A stretch of 32,908 bases of DNA from Flavobacteriales bacterium (GCA_947464415.1 CANHWU010000011.1:1-32908), one strand, 5' to 3'. Counted from the stretch's first letter, positions 8,823 through 17,488 are shown. Numbers and translations: made by a program. The notes: a model not told the origin generated them from the letters alone.

Positions 8823-9224
8823 TTATTGTGGTTGGGTGGTTTTTAAAAACATCGCTAAATGTTGACGTTTTCCCATTTCCATGACATCCACTAAGTCTTG
8901 AACGCTCAGCGTCCGATCCATTTGAATGGAAATCCCAATGGTACTGTCTTTCTGAGCAATCAAGCCCAATCTTCTCTCTAATTCTTCCGCGGTGCAGACG
9001 ATGTTGTCTAAATAATATTGCTTCTGCGCATCTACTACCAATTGAGCGTTTTGTTTCGATTCTTTGCTCGCAGCTTCTTTAGATTCCGGCAAAAGCACTT
9101 TGATCACATTGGGGTGAGCCATGGTAGAGAGAATAAGAAAGAAAAGCAACAAGAAAAACATGATATCATTCAAAGAATGTGTGCTTACTTCCGCATCATT
9201 TTTATGTCTTCTTCGAATCTTCAT
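8823..9224 (-). CDS. exbD: Biopolymer transporter ExbD (copy 2)
   Basis: Second ExbD/TolR-family protein, 133 aa. After a basic N-terminus (MKIRRRHKND) there is a single helix with the conserved aspartate in SLNDIMFFLLLFFL, then a periplasmic domain with the segment VLLPESKEAASKESK resembling the ExbD/TolR linker. It overlaps the upstream exbB by 4 nt (ATGA) and is followed 1 nt later by nhaD rather than a tonB. The pair may serve the same TonB at 5487-6263, a TonB elsewhere, or a Tol-like role; the sequence does not decide. Confidence 0.92.
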   Translation of the reverse strand: MKIRRRHKNDAEVSTHSLNDIMFFLLLFFLILSTMAHPNVIKVLLPESKEAASKESKQNAQLVVDAQKQYYLDNIVCTAEELERRLGLIAQKDSTIGISIQMDRTLSVQDLVDVMEMGKRQHLAMFLKTTQPQ

Positions 9225-9868
9225 TTTACCAAATTCCCTTCTTTGATAGCGAGTTTTACCAATAAGGCGTGTTGCTGAATTCTCCTAATGAAACGATCGA
9301 TTCTTTGCTGAAAAAGTTGATTCGCCGCAAAGGCGATGATGCCTACGAATAATCCCGTAGCGGAAGAAATCATTTTTTGATACAACCCCTCGGATATGAC
9401 GGAGATGCTGATGTCTTGTGATTGTGAGATGTCAAAGAAAATGTTGATCACCCCGATGATAGTGCCTATAAAACCTAATAGCGGAGCGATTCCTGCTATG
9501 AGGGATAATCCTGATAAACCTTTCTCCAATTGAGATACCTCAATATTGGTGGCGTCAGAAAGCAATTGATCCGTGTCTTGCATAGATTCCCCGCTTCCGG
9601 CATGAATAAAAATTCTTCCCCATGCTCCTTTTTCTTCTGCGCATAATTGAACGGCAGGGTGACTTTCTCCACTGCGTAAATAAGCAATGTGTCGATTGGA
9701 TTTTTCCCCATTCACACCGTCTTGTACATTGAAATAAAGCCATCTTTCTATGATCAGATAAATGGCAAAGATCAAAACCAATCCCAATGGAATCATCACC
9801 CAACCTCCTTTGAAAATCAAAGAGAAAAAATCCAAGGAGGGACTTTCCGTTACTTGTAATATTATCAT
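9221..9868 (-). CDS. exbB: MotA/TolQ/ExbB proton channel family protein (copy 2)
   Basis: Second ExbB/TolQ-family channel subunit, 215 aa. Helix one spans about residues 18-42; the conserved pair of helices includes SLIAGIAPLLGFIGTIIGV and, after SEGLYQKMISSATGL, a final helix. The GFIGTIIGV and ISSATGL motifs parallel the first copy (GFLGTVFGV and MSSAVGL), so both look intact. It starts 24 nt after the porZ stop and overlaps exbD by 4 nt. Duplicated ExbB/ExbD pairs in one operon may give motors with different ion specificity or partners; this is inference. Confidence 0.92.
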   Translation of the reverse strand: MIILQVTESPSLDFFSLIFKGGWVMIPLGLVLIFAIYLIIERWLYFNVQDGVNGEKSNRHIAYLRSGESHPAVQLCAEEKGAWGRIFIHAGSGESMQDTDQLLSDATNIEVSQLEKGLSGLSLIAGIAPLLGFIGTIIGVINIFFDISQSQDISISVISEGLYQKMISSATGLFVGIIAFAANQLFQQRIDRFIRRIQQHALLVKLAIKEGNLVK

Positions 9869-9892
9869 GAGTGTAAAGAGAAGAAAAAAAAC

Positions 9893-12250
9893 CTACTTCA
9901 CAAAAGCAATTTTCGTCGTGTTATCAACCGAGCCATCTGCATTGGTCACCAGTACGGAATAAATACCCCAAGAAGGTTTTTCGCCATTGTTAACTCGACC
10001 ATTCCAAACCACCCTTCCTCCTTCACTATCGGCTTTGAAAACAAGATTTCCCAAGGGGTCTGTAATCATTACTTCACTTTCATAGGCCAAACCTTGAATG
10101 GTGATCAGGCCTTCATAATCTGAAGAAACAGGATTGGGGAAAGCGTACACTTTAGAAATTTCATTGTCAAAATTGGTGGCTGAGCTGACCAGTGATACCA
10201 TTCCGGCATCGGTGGCAAAATACACTGTTCCATTGGCTTGATTCAATCCGATGTCATAGACATTGTTGGAAGGCAATGGACTATTTTCTTTGGTATAATG
10301 AGCCAATTGTTCGAGGCCGTCTGCGCTGAATAAAAATACCCCATTGTTCTGTGTGGCGATCCACTTTCTATTCCCACCATCGATCTCAATGCTGTTGATG
10401 GCTTCCGTTTCCAATAGTATTTGGACATTACCATCCTGCGTAATGAGGATTTGTTCAGCGTCTGCACCGGCCTCGCTGAAGATGTCGGCTTGATTGTAAA
10501 AAATAGAAAGTCCTCGCAGACTCCCTACCCAAATAGCACCTTCCAAATCTTCAATCATGCAATAAATATCTTTGGTAGGCAAACCTCCCTCTCCTTCTTT
10601 GTCTTTTAATATTTTAAAACTGTCGTCGGTCAAGTTCCCCGGTGTATTTTTATAATCCAGGGCCAAAATCCCTTTGTTTCTGACGATGGCAAAAACATAG
10701 TTTTCTTGAGTATGGATCACTTGATCAATGATATCTGAATTGCTAATGAAGGGTTGAAAGGTATAGGAAGTGAAGTTTTTATCAGCATCCATCACGTGCA
10801 AGGGGAAATTGCTATAGCTATTCGATATCCAGGCATTCCCTTTCAAATCGAAGCAAAGTCCTGAAACTCCGGTCCAGCCAGGAGCCCAATCAAATGGACC
10901 TTCTTCAAGTGGGCAGTTGTTGGTTTGTGCATTGTAATAGGTAAGGGTGGCGCCAGGATTTCGTTCGATGACACCGTCTTCCCAACTACTGAATAACACA
11001 TGATCGGTATTGGTGGGGTCCACGGCTACATCGAGTACATCAAACACCGCAGGACCGTATTCATTGCCTCCATCCCCCATGGGATCATTGATCCAGGTGT
11101 CACCTAACAATGCCGTTTGATATCCGATGTTCCAGGTATTTCCCCACCAAGGGGCCACATTTCCGGTGGCAATCCATACTTGATCATTGTACGCATTGAC
11201 TTTTCTCATCGCGTCTGATCGGGGGCCATCGGGTAAAATCAAATTCTCTATTCCTTGCGTTGTTTTATATTGCAACCCGAATTGGTCATTGGCTATCCAT
11301 TGCGTGTTCGATGGATCTACAATGACTTTTTGAGCGGAGATCCATACCCAGTTGGCTTGAACCTCGTCTGTTGTCAACTGCAGATCACCATTAAAAACTT
11401 GGTAGCGATTGTTCAATGGAAGGGTGAGTACATTTTCATTGGTCCACATTTTTTGGCATCGGGTTCCGTCATTCAGATTTTGCCAAATTTCCCAAGTGTT
11501 GGTAGTGTGACTCCATTTCCAAAGATCATCTTTGGCGGCTTTTCTTCTATTCAAAAAGTAGTCTCCTTGGAAAATGATAAAATCAGCGATCGTTCCGCTG
11601 TCTGGTAGGTTAGAGATAGATTCCCATCGTTGATAATCGGCAAGAAATGGATCGTTCAATGAGGCTTTTAAAATTTGTTCGGTCCCAACAGCAAAGATCA
11701 AACTGTCTTTCAATAATACTCTTGATATGGGCGTGACACTTCCTAAATCTCCCAGTATATAGGTGCTTTTGACTTCTTTTCGATCTAAATCAATGGTAAC
11801 GACACCTAGGCCTGTGGCCAAGTATGCGATGTTGTCTTGGACCTCTACATGAAAAATCTTTTTGTTTCCAATGATGCTGCTGCGCATGATATCGGAAATA
11901 TTGGTGGTGCCTGTTTTATTGACAATATCGAAATTTCCATTGCTGTATCCTACGAGTAACTCTTTGCGGGTTTTGGAGAAATAAAGTGTGCTAATTCCAA
12001 CATCGCTCAATTGATTGACTTTATTGAGTCTTTCTACTTGTTGATCTTGGGTATTGTAAATGAAAATGCCATTTTTAGCGGCCGCGATGATTTCATTCTC
12101 CTCTCCTTCGCAAACATCGATGATTCCAAAGTAGGAAAAGCAATCATTCCAACTTCCCACCTTCTGTCCGAGAATAGAAGCAGAAATCAGCATTAACGGC
12201 AGTAGTCTTAAGAGCTTTTTCACAACAGATTGCCCAACGAAGTATAACAT
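9893..12250 (-). CDS. porZ: Type IX secretion system attachment protein PorZ-like
   Basis: PorZ is a cell-surface component of the type IX secretion attachment complex (with PorU, PorV, PorQ) that helps anchor cargo to A-LPS. The protein is about 785 aa, close to P. gingivalis PorZ. A signal peptide (KKLLRLLPLMLISASILG) is followed by KVGSWNDCFSYFG, typical of PorZ N-termini, then two beta-propeller regions with repeated short motifs such as AAAKNGIFIYNT, IWVGSLRGLSIFYN and KWIATQNNGVFLFS. The last 85 residues are a type A sorting domain with FPNPV and WGIYSVLVT. The ATG at 12250 adds nine residues before the signal peptide; the in-frame GTG at 12223 is an alternative start. It lies 10 nt after the dehydrogenase gene. 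Confidence 0.85.
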   Translation of the reverse strand: MLYFVGQSVVKKLLRLLPLMLISASILGQKVGSWNDCFSYFGIIDVCEGEENEIIAAAKNGIFIYNTQDQQVERLNKVNQLSDVGISTLYFSKTRKELLVGYSNGNFDIVNKTGTTNISDIMRSSIIGNKKIFHVEVQDNIAYLATGLGVVTIDLDRKEVKSTYILGDLGSVTPISRVLLKDSLIFAVGTEQILKASLNDPFLADYQRWESISNLPDSGTIADFIIFQGDYFLNRRKAAKDDLWKWSHTTNTWEIWQNLNDGTRCQKMWTNENVLTLPLNNRYQVFNGDLQLTTDEVQANWVWISAQKVIVDPSNTQWIANDQFGLQYKTTQGIENLILPDGPRSDAMRKVNAYNDQVWIATGNVAPWWGNTWNIGYQTALLGDTWINDPMGDGGNEYGPAVFDVLDVAVDPTNTDHVLFSSWEDGVIERNPGATLTYYNAQTNNCPLEEGPFDWAPGWTGVSGLCFDLKGNAWISNSYSNFPLHVMDADKNFTSYTFQPFISNSDIIDQVIHTQENYVFAIVRNKGILALDYKNTPGNLTDDSFKILKDKEGEGGLPTKDIYCMIEDLEGAIWVGSLRGLSIFYNQADIFSEAGADAEQILITQDGNVQILLETEAINSIEIDGGNRKWIATQNNGVFLFSADGLEQLAHYTKENSPLPSNNVYDIGLNQANGTVYFATDAGMVSLVSSATNFDNEISKVYAFPNPVSSDYEGLITIQGLAYESEVMITDPLGNLVFKADSEGGRVVWNGRVNNGEKPSWGIYSVLVTNADGSVDNTTKIAFVK

Positions 12251-12260
12251 ACTTTATTGC

Positions 12261-13496
12261 TTACGCATTTAATTTTTTCAACGCAATGTCAAATGCCTGT
12301 GAGGTAATTCCTGTTGCCTCTGGATGTGTCTGATGAATCTCTTTCAGTGCTTTTTGAATGGTCATTGAGGTATCATTGAAAATACTAATGTCATTCATTT
12401 CTTGGATTTCATCGCTCATCAAATAGGCAAATACTCTGGCCATTCCACAATTGGCAATGAAATCCGGAATCAAGGAGATTCTTTGGTCGGCACTTTCTGC
12501 AATAGGACCGAAGAAAATTTCGCTATCGGCAAATGGAACGTTGGCTCCGCAGGCGATGACTTGAAGTCCTGCTTTGATCATTCTATCCAATTGATCTTGG
12601 GTTACCAATCTTGAAGCTGCGCAGGGTAAAAAGACATCCGCTTCAAGGTCCCAAATCTGCTGATTGATGTCTTCAAACGAAATCATGTCGGCATCTTGCA
12701 GGAGATTGCCATTTCTTTGTAAAAATAAATCTCTGATTTTTTCAAAAGTAAAGCCTTCTGTATTGATTAATCCTCCCGTGCGATCAATGATTCCTACCAC
12801 TTTGGCTCCTTCAGACGACATGTAGAAAGCAGCTGCGGCTCCTACATTTCCCCAACCTTGCACGATGACCTTTTTATCTTTGACACTACCGCCCCATAAG
12901 TTGTAATAATGTACAACGCTCTGGGCTACGCCATATCCCGTGATCATATCGGCTACTTTGTATTGTCGATCAATGGAAGGACTTAATGAAGGTTGGTCCA
13001 ATACCTTCACAACACCTTGACGGAGTTGCCCAATTCTCTTTACTTTTTGCGCTTCGGTGGGTTGGAAATGCCCATTGAAAACTCCTTCTTGCGGATGCCA
13101 AATTCCGTTGCCTTCCGTCATGGGAATTACCTCATGGATCTCGTCCACATTCAAATCTCCCCCCGTTCCGTAATAGGTTTTTAAAAGCGGCCTCACCGCT
13201 GTGTACCATCTTTCCAGTACTCCTTTTTTTCGCGGATCAGTTGGGTCAAAGTTGATCCCGCTTTTGGCGCCGCCAATGGCGGGTCCACTGACGGTAAACT
13301 TGATTTCCATTGTTTTGGCCAGCGATTCAACCTCTCTTTTATCCAATCCCTTTCTCATGCGGGTTCCTCCTCCTGCAGCACCTCCTCTAAGCGAGTTGAT
13401 CACAACCCAACCTTCCGCTTCCGTTTGTGCATCTTTCCACTCAAAAACCACCTCTGGTTGGCGGTTTTCGTATTCCTTTAATTGACTTCTCATCAT
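12261..13496 (-). CDS. Glu/Leu/Phe/Val family amino-acid dehydrogenase
   Basis: NAD(P)-dependent oxidative deaminase that interconverts an amino acid and its 2-oxo acid. From 13496 the protein has 411 aa. The N-terminal substrate domain shows INSLRGGAAGGGTRM and the lysine-bearing GPAIGGAKSGINFDP; TYYGTGGDLNVDEIHEVIP follows. The Rossmann domain has VIVQGWGNVGAAAAFYM near residue 215, and FLPCAASRLVT later. The frame extends to 13670 but those 58 residues overlap the divergent promoter region and are not family-like; ATG 13496 or 13493 fits. Whether the substrate is glutamate or a branched-chain amino acid cannot be judged by eye. A TATCTTTA box 8 nt upstream is the likely promoter. Confidence 0.9.
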   Translation of the reverse strand: MMRSQLKEYENRQPEVVFEWKDAQTEAEGWVVINSLRGGAAGGGTRMRKGLDKREVESLAKTMEIKFTVSGPAIGGAKSGINFDPTDPRKKGVLERWYTAVRPLLKTYYGTGGDLNVDEIHEVIPMTEGNGIWHPQEGVFNGHFQPTEAQKVKRIGQLRQGVVKVLDQPSLSPSIDRQYKVADMITGYGVAQSVVHYYNLWGGSVKDKKVIVQGWGNVGAAAAFYMSSEGAKVVGIIDRTGGLINTEGFTFEKIRDLFLQRNGNLLQDADMISFEDINQQIWDLEADVFLPCAASRLVTQDQLDRMIKAGLQVIACGANVPFADSEIFFGPIAESADQRISLIPDFIANCGMARVFAYLMSDEIQEMNDISIFNDTSMTIQKALKEIHQTHPEATGITSQAFDIALKKLNA

Positions 13497-13504
13497 AATG
13501 GCGG

Positions 13505-13512
13505 TAAAGATA
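13505..13512 (-). promoter_or_regulatory. Putative -7 box for the amino-acid dehydrogenase operon
   Basis: On the minus strand the sequence reads TATCTTTA, one mismatch from TAnnTTTG, 8 nt before the ATG at 13496. It would start the long minus-strand block that runs to porZ and possibly further. It lies within 33 nt of the putative plus-strand box at 13545, so the two divergent promoters crowd the same 60 bp. Confidence 0.4.
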
Positions 13513-13544
13513 ATTGCATTCACCTTTGGTTCAGATTTTCTGCC

Positions 13545-13552
13545 TATTTTAG
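13545..13552 (+). promoter_or_regulatory. Putative -7 box for the SIMPL gene
   Basis: TATTTTAG, one mismatch from TAnnTTTG, ends 5 nt before the ATG at 13558. An upstream TTTG at 13525-13528 gives a 16-nt spacer, roughly compatible with a -33 element. Position and spacing support 13558 as the true start of the downstream gene. Confidence 0.35.
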
Positions 13553-13557
13553 CTGAC

Positions 13558-14298
13558 ATGAGTGTAATCAAGGACCATTTCAATAGTGTCGCTATTGCGT
13601 TAGCTATTATTTTCACAGGAGCCATTTTAGGAACATCATTTGTCCATCGGAATGTGGATTTAGATACCATTTCAGTGACAGGAAAGGCGGAGAAGAATTT
13701 TACTTCGGATTTGATTGTTTGGAAAGGATCCTACGCGCGTTCAGCAGCCACGCTCAAAGATGCCTATGCCGCTGTGAATGCGGATGCGGAATTGGTAAAA
13801 TCTTATCTGAATACGAAAGGTGTGGATATCAATCAATGTGTTTTCTCAGCAGTGGATATAGAGAAAGTGTATAACACAGAAACAGACAAAAATGGAAACA
13901 CTACCTCCACTTTTGTTGGCTATCATCTCCGTCAACAGGTAACCATCCAATCTACTGAAGTGGATAAAATAGAGCGTTTATCCAGAGAGGTCACGGAGCT
14001 CATCAATCAAGGATTGGAATTGAATTCAGATGCGCCGGAATACTATTACACCCAATTGGCTGCGCTCAAAATTGAAATGATAGCAGAAGCTACTAAGGAC
14101 GCTAGGACAAGGGCAGAAAAGATTGCAGTGGAATCTGGAGCCAGTTTGGGACATCTTAAGAGCGGTGATATGGGGGTTTTTCAAATTGTCGCTCCCAATT
14201 CTTCAGAGGATGATTATTCCTGGGGAGGCTCTTTTAATACCAGTTCTAAAGAAAAAAGCGCGAGCATCACCATGTCATTGGTATTTGGGGTTGATTGA
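13558..14298 (+). CDS. SIMPL (DUF541) domain protein
   Basis: Envelope protein of the SIMPL/DUF541 family, whose biochemical role is poorly defined (E. coli YggE is linked to oxidative stress). From 13558 the protein has 246 aa: an N-terminal membrane anchor or uncleaved signal (about residues 10-27, VAIALAIIFTGAILGTS), then the domain with DTISVTGKAEKNFTSD at its start, YHLRQQVTIQS in the middle, and a helix with AEATKDARTRAEKIA followed by a C-terminal strand. The frame opens earlier at 13498, but those 20 residues overlap the divergent promoters. Its stop overlaps the radical SAM start by 1 nt (TGATG), implying translational coupling. Confidence 0.85.
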   Translation: MSVIKDHFNSVAIALAIIFTGAILGTSFVHRNVDLDTISVTGKAEKNFTSDLIVWKGSYARSAATLKDAYAAVNADAELVKSYLNTKGVDINQCVFSAVDIEKVYNTETDKNGNTTSTFVGYHLRQQVTIQSTEVDKIERLSREVTELINQGLELNSDAPEYYYTQLAALKIEMIAEATKDARTRAEKIAVESGASLGHLKSGDMGVFQIVAPNSSEDDYSWGGSFNTSSKEKSASITMSLVFGVD

Positions 14299-15317
14299 TG
14301 AAAAGTCGAATACGGGATTTAGGGCAATTGCTCAAAGTACTGACTATTTTCAAAATCGTCAATGCGCTCTGGGTGTGGCTGCATTTTCATTTATCCAAAA
14401 GGACCAAGTGGAGTAGCAGCTTAGGGTATCCCATCTCAATGAGCATTGAACCTACTACGGCCTGTAATCTGGGCTGTCCGGAATGTCCATCGGGTTTAAA
14501 AAAGTTCAATCGACCCACGGGCAATTTGAAAGTGCAAAATTTTGAATCGTGGGTAAAGGATTGGTCTAAACATTTGATCTATCTGAATTTTTATTTTCAA
14601 GGAGAGCCATTTATTCACCCGCAATTGCTGGACATGATTGCCTTGGCCAAGAAGAATAGAATTTACACCGCTATCTCTACCAATGGGCATTTTTTAACCG
14701 CAGCCATTGTGGATCAAATATTATCTGTGGGTTTGGACAGAATCATCATCAGCATGGATGGTTTTAGCCAAGAAGTGTATGAGCAATATCGGGTGCACGG
14801 AAAAGTGGGTGTTGTGAAAGAAGGTGTTGAGCGCTTGGTAAATAGGAAGAGAGAAATGGGAAATACTACCCCCTATATTATTTTGCAAACTTTAGTGGTG
14901 AAGCCCAATGAAAATGAAATCAAGTCAATTCAGCATTGGGGGGAGGAAATAGGGGTGGATGAAGTGAAATGGAAGACAGCACAGTTGTATGATCCAAGGG
15001 ATGATCATCCTTTGATGCCGGACCATGCGGAGTATAGCCGGTATGAGAAGCGAAACGGAAAATGGGAGATCAAAAACGAGTTACTGGACCACTGTTGGCG
15101 GCTTTGGTCGGGTTGTGTAGTTACTTGGGATGGACGAGTAGTACCTTGTTGTTTTGATAAGGATGCTCAATACAACATGGGCAATTTGACGCAGGCTCCT
15201 TTGCGACAAATTTGGCGCAATGAGCATTATCAAAGTTTTCGAAAGAAAGTGTTGAGGAGCAGAAAAGAAGTGGACATTTGTGCTAATTGTTCTGAAGGAA
15301 CGCGCGTCTGGACTTAA
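14298..15317 (+). CDS. Radical SAM protein with SPASM domain
   Basis: Radical SAM enzyme of 339 aa. The cluster motif CNLGCPEC places Cys56, Cys60 and Cys63 as [4Fe-4S] ligands, preceded by SIEPTTA. FQGEPFIHP matches the GGEP-like SAM-binding motif, and IISMDGFSQEVYEQYR is typical of SPASM-type family members. The C-terminal part holds several cysteines (WSGCVVTWDGRVVPCCFD and ICANC) that fit a SPASM auxiliary-cluster domain. SPASM enzymes often modify peptides, but many act on small molecules or tRNA; no precursor peptide gene is evident nearby. It is coupled to the SIMPL gene by a 1-nt overlap. Substrate unknown. Confidence 0.88.
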   Translation: MKSRIRDLGQLLKVLTIFKIVNALWVWLHFHLSKRTKWSSSLGYPISMSIEPTTACNLGCPECPSGLKKFNRPTGNLKVQNFESWVKDWSKHLIYLNFYFQGEPFIHPQLLDMIALAKKNRIYTAISTNGHFLTAAIVDQILSVGLDRIIISMDGFSQEVYEQYRVHGKVGVVKEGVERLVNRKREMGNTTPYIILQTLVVKPNENEIKSIQHWGEEIGVDEVKWKTAQLYDPRDDHPLMPDHAEYSRYEKRNGKWEIKNELLDHCWRLWSGCVVTWDGRVVPCCFDKDAQYNMGNLTQAPLRQIWRNEHYQSFRKKVLRSRKEVDICANCSEGTRVWT

Positions 15318-15322
15318 CTTTG
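15315..15322 (+). promoter_or_regulatory. Putative -7 box before the DUF3109 gene
   Basis: TAACTTTG is a perfect match to TAnnTTTG, overlaps the stop region of the radical SAM gene, and ends 4 nt before the ATG at 15327. This is the same spacing as at thiL and at 17501, and suggests a leaderless or near-leaderless transcript. Confidence 0.5.
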
Positions 15323-15326
15323 CGTT

Positions 15327-15914
15327 ATGATCATCATAGGCGAAACTTTAGTAAGTGAAGATATTTTTGAGGCCTTTTTTGTATGTGATTTGAATGCATG
15401 CAAGGGAGCTTGCTGTGTGGAGGGTAACAGCGGTGCGCCTTTGTTGGAGGAGGAGTTGGAGGAGTTGGAGCGTTATTGGCCCCTAGTAAAACCTCTGTTA
15501 TCGGATACTTATATTCAAGCAGTGGAATCGCAGGGCTTTGCCGTTACGGATGAGGATGGAGATTTAACCACCCCTTTGAGTGAAGAGCATGGACCATGTG
15601 CGTTTGTATATTACGACAACGGGATAGCCAAATGTGGTTATGAGAAAATATATCTTGAAGGGAAATCCAAATGGAAAAAGCCCATCAGTTGTCACCTGTA
15701 TCCTATTCGATTGACCCAACTTCGGGAGCATATCGGTGTCAACTATCATCAATGGCCTATCTGCAAGCCGGCTTGTGAGTGTGGATCCAAATTGAAGGTT
15801 CCTGTTTTTAGGTTTTTGAAGGAACCATTGATCAGAAAATTTGGTGAGGATTGGTACCATGAGGCGGAGTTGGTGTACACGGCTCTTCAGCAAGAAAGCC
15901 ACGATAAGAATTGA
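15327..15914 (+). CDS. DUF3109 family cysteine-rich protein
   Basis: The 195-aa protein matches the DUF3109 family of Bacteroidota: it opens with IIIGETLVSEDIFE, then CDLNACKGACCVEGNSGAPL, and has further cysteines in GPCAF, KCGYE, ISCHLYPIR and ICKPACECG. At least ten cysteines in conserved spacing suggest a metal or iron-sulfur cluster (the related YkgJ family is annotated as an iron-sulfur/zinc protein), but function is not established. There is no signal peptide, so it is cytoplasmic. It has its own -7 box and follows the radical SAM gene after 9 nt; sharing cluster chemistry is only suggestive. Confidence 0.88.
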   Translation: MIIIGETLVSEDIFEAFFVCDLNACKGACCVEGNSGAPLLEEELEELERYWPLVKPLLSDTYIQAVESQGFAVTDEDGDLTTPLSEEHGPCAFVYYDNGIAKCGYEKIYLEGKSKWKKPISCHLYPIRLTQLREHIGVNYHQWPICKPACECGSKLKVPVFRFLKEPLIRKFGEDWYHEAELVYTALQQESHDKN

Positions 15915-15982
15915 ACCTTTTCATTTTGAAAAGTAATCGTTGAATTCCTTTTTTTAATTGATTTTTAGGAGAAATTGCGTGA

Positions 15983-17476
15983 GTGCAGAATTTCTTTTCA
16001 TTGGCTAGGTGGTGTGTCATTTTGGGGTGTTGTCTGACCTCGATCTCTATGGTTGCTCAATGGAAATGGGAGGCCATAACCACAGAAAAAGGAACGGTCT
16101 CACCCCTGTGGTGCAGCGGAACTGAAATGTGCTACGCGCAGGGGATCAAAGCAAAAACGCAAGATGGTACTTGGATGGATAAATGGGAGAGGAGAATGTC
16201 TCACCTGAAGAATCAAGAGCTTCCATTTCAAATGTCTGCTGAATGGATGATAAGGCATCAAGCCACTGATTATTGTTGCCTATCGGATAAAGGTGTTTTT
16301 TACTCAAAATATTTATTTCCCGAAAAGAAAGGATCATCGCGATTGTTTTTTTGGGATGGGCAGACAGAAGTGTTGATTCCCACTGGGCAGCATGATGGTG
16401 AAGATATACATCCTGCCTGGGACGAAAGAACACAAACTTTATTTTTCTCCTCTAACCGAAAGGGAGGATACGGAGGTTTTGATATTTACAGAATGCATTG
16501 GAAGCAAGGAGTGTGGTCGGAGGTGGCCATTCTTCAGTCGAGTGTAAATTCTGAGCAAGATGAAAGATACTGTGCTGCATGGAAGGGAGATTTGTATTTT
16601 AGTACAAAAACAGAGTTGGGAGATTGGGACATATTCAAATCGCCATTAGAGGGGGCGTGGACCATGAAATGGCAATTAGAAGCCCCCATCAATTCAGAAT
16701 GGGATGATATGCAGTGGATACCTTACGATGATGGTTGGGGTGGATTGGTTTCTAATCGAAATGAGGGTGCAATGAGGTTGTTTTTTCTGAAAAAACAATT
16801 TGAGCAAAGGCGTATATGTTTGTTCGGTCCCTCTGGAGCAAGGGTAGAGATAGAAGGTGTGGAGGTGGAGAAGATTTCCATTTCGTTGAATGAAATAGCA
16901 TCTTGTTGCAGCATCCCCATTGAAAAGTCATTAAGGTTTACCCTTAAAGATTCGTTGGGAATGATTATTCCTTTTGGTTATTTATTGATCCGTGATGAAA
17001 ATGGCAGATCCTTGGCTCAAGGAGTGATGGATGTAAATGGGCATTGGGACTGGAGCTATGTACCTTTTCATTTTAGCGCGATGTCTTTGCTGCAATGGCC
17101 AGATGAATCATTGCTTGCTTTAAGTCAAAATAGCCCCGACGAATGGGGTGGGGCAGTATTGAGTAATTTACGAGGTGTGATTTATTTTGAATCGGGCGCA
17201 TCTCAATGGAAAGACGAAGATCAGAGAATGTTAGAGGAATGGGCCAGCTACCTTAATCATCATCCAACGACTAGAATTCAAATCAAGGGTTTTGCGGATG
17301 CCAAAGGTAAAGAGGATTTCAATGAGCGTTTGGCGTTAGCAAGAGCCATGAAAGTCCAGGATTTTTTGATTCAAAAGGGAGTCTCTATCTCTCAATTAGA
17401 CATGGATTATTCGGGCAGGTCTGTATCCAAGCAGTCCAACCAAGAGAGAAAAGTTACCTTGTCCATTCTGCCCTAA
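15983..17476 (+). CDS. OmpA-family protein with PD40 beta-propeller repeats
   Basis: The 497-aa protein starts at GTG (15983) with a signal peptide ending near SMVAQ (residue 26). Residues about 140-270 have PD40/WD40-like motifs, for example LFFSSNRKGGYGGFDIYR and GDLYFSTKTELGDWDIFK. The C-terminal 110 residues form an OmpA-like peptidoglycan-binding domain: GVIYFESGASQ, IQIKGFADAKG with the conserved Asp, FNERLALARA and an Arg in QERKVTL. This architecture is common in Bacteroidota, where it anchors outer-membrane machinery, including type IX secretion and gliding parts, to peptidoglycan. It may act with such machinery, but nothing here shows which. The Trp- and Cys-containing middle region (KQFEQRRICLFG and after) is not recognised. 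Confidence 0.85.
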   Translation: MQNFFSLARWCVILGCCLTSISMVAQWKWEAITTEKGTVSPLWCSGTEMCYAQGIKAKTQDGTWMDKWERRMSHLKNQELPFQMSAEWMIRHQATDYCCLSDKGVFYSKYLFPEKKGSSRLFFWDGQTEVLIPTGQHDGEDIHPAWDERTQTLFFSSNRKGGYGGFDIYRMHWKQGVWSEVAILQSSVNSEQDERYCAAWKGDLYFSTKTELGDWDIFKSPLEGAWTMKWQLEAPINSEWDDMQWIPYDDGWGGLVSNRNEGAMRLFFLKKQFEQRRICLFGPSGARVEIEGVEVEKISISLNEIASCCSIPIEKSLRFTLKDSLGMIIPFGYLLIRDENGRSLAQGVMDVNGHWDWSYVPFHFSAMSLLQWPDESLLALSQNSPDEWGGAVLSNLRGVIYFESGASQWKDEDQRMLEEWASYLNHHPTTRIQIKGFADAKGKEDFNERLALARAMKVQDFLIQKGVSISQLDMDYSGRSVSKQSNQERKVTLSILP

Positions 17477-17488
17477 ATTTGTTTTCAG

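Noticed and set aside
13499-13670. N-terminal extension of the amino-acid dehydrogenase to 13670
   Set aside because: It would overlap the divergent SIMPL gene and its promoter region; family homologues begin near MMRSQLKEYENRQ.
15915-15982. Possible terminator after the DUF3109 gene (CTTTTC and GAAAAG arms near 15917-15933)
   Set aside because: The stem is only 6 bp, AT-rich and not followed directly by a T tract; support is too weak to call a terminator.
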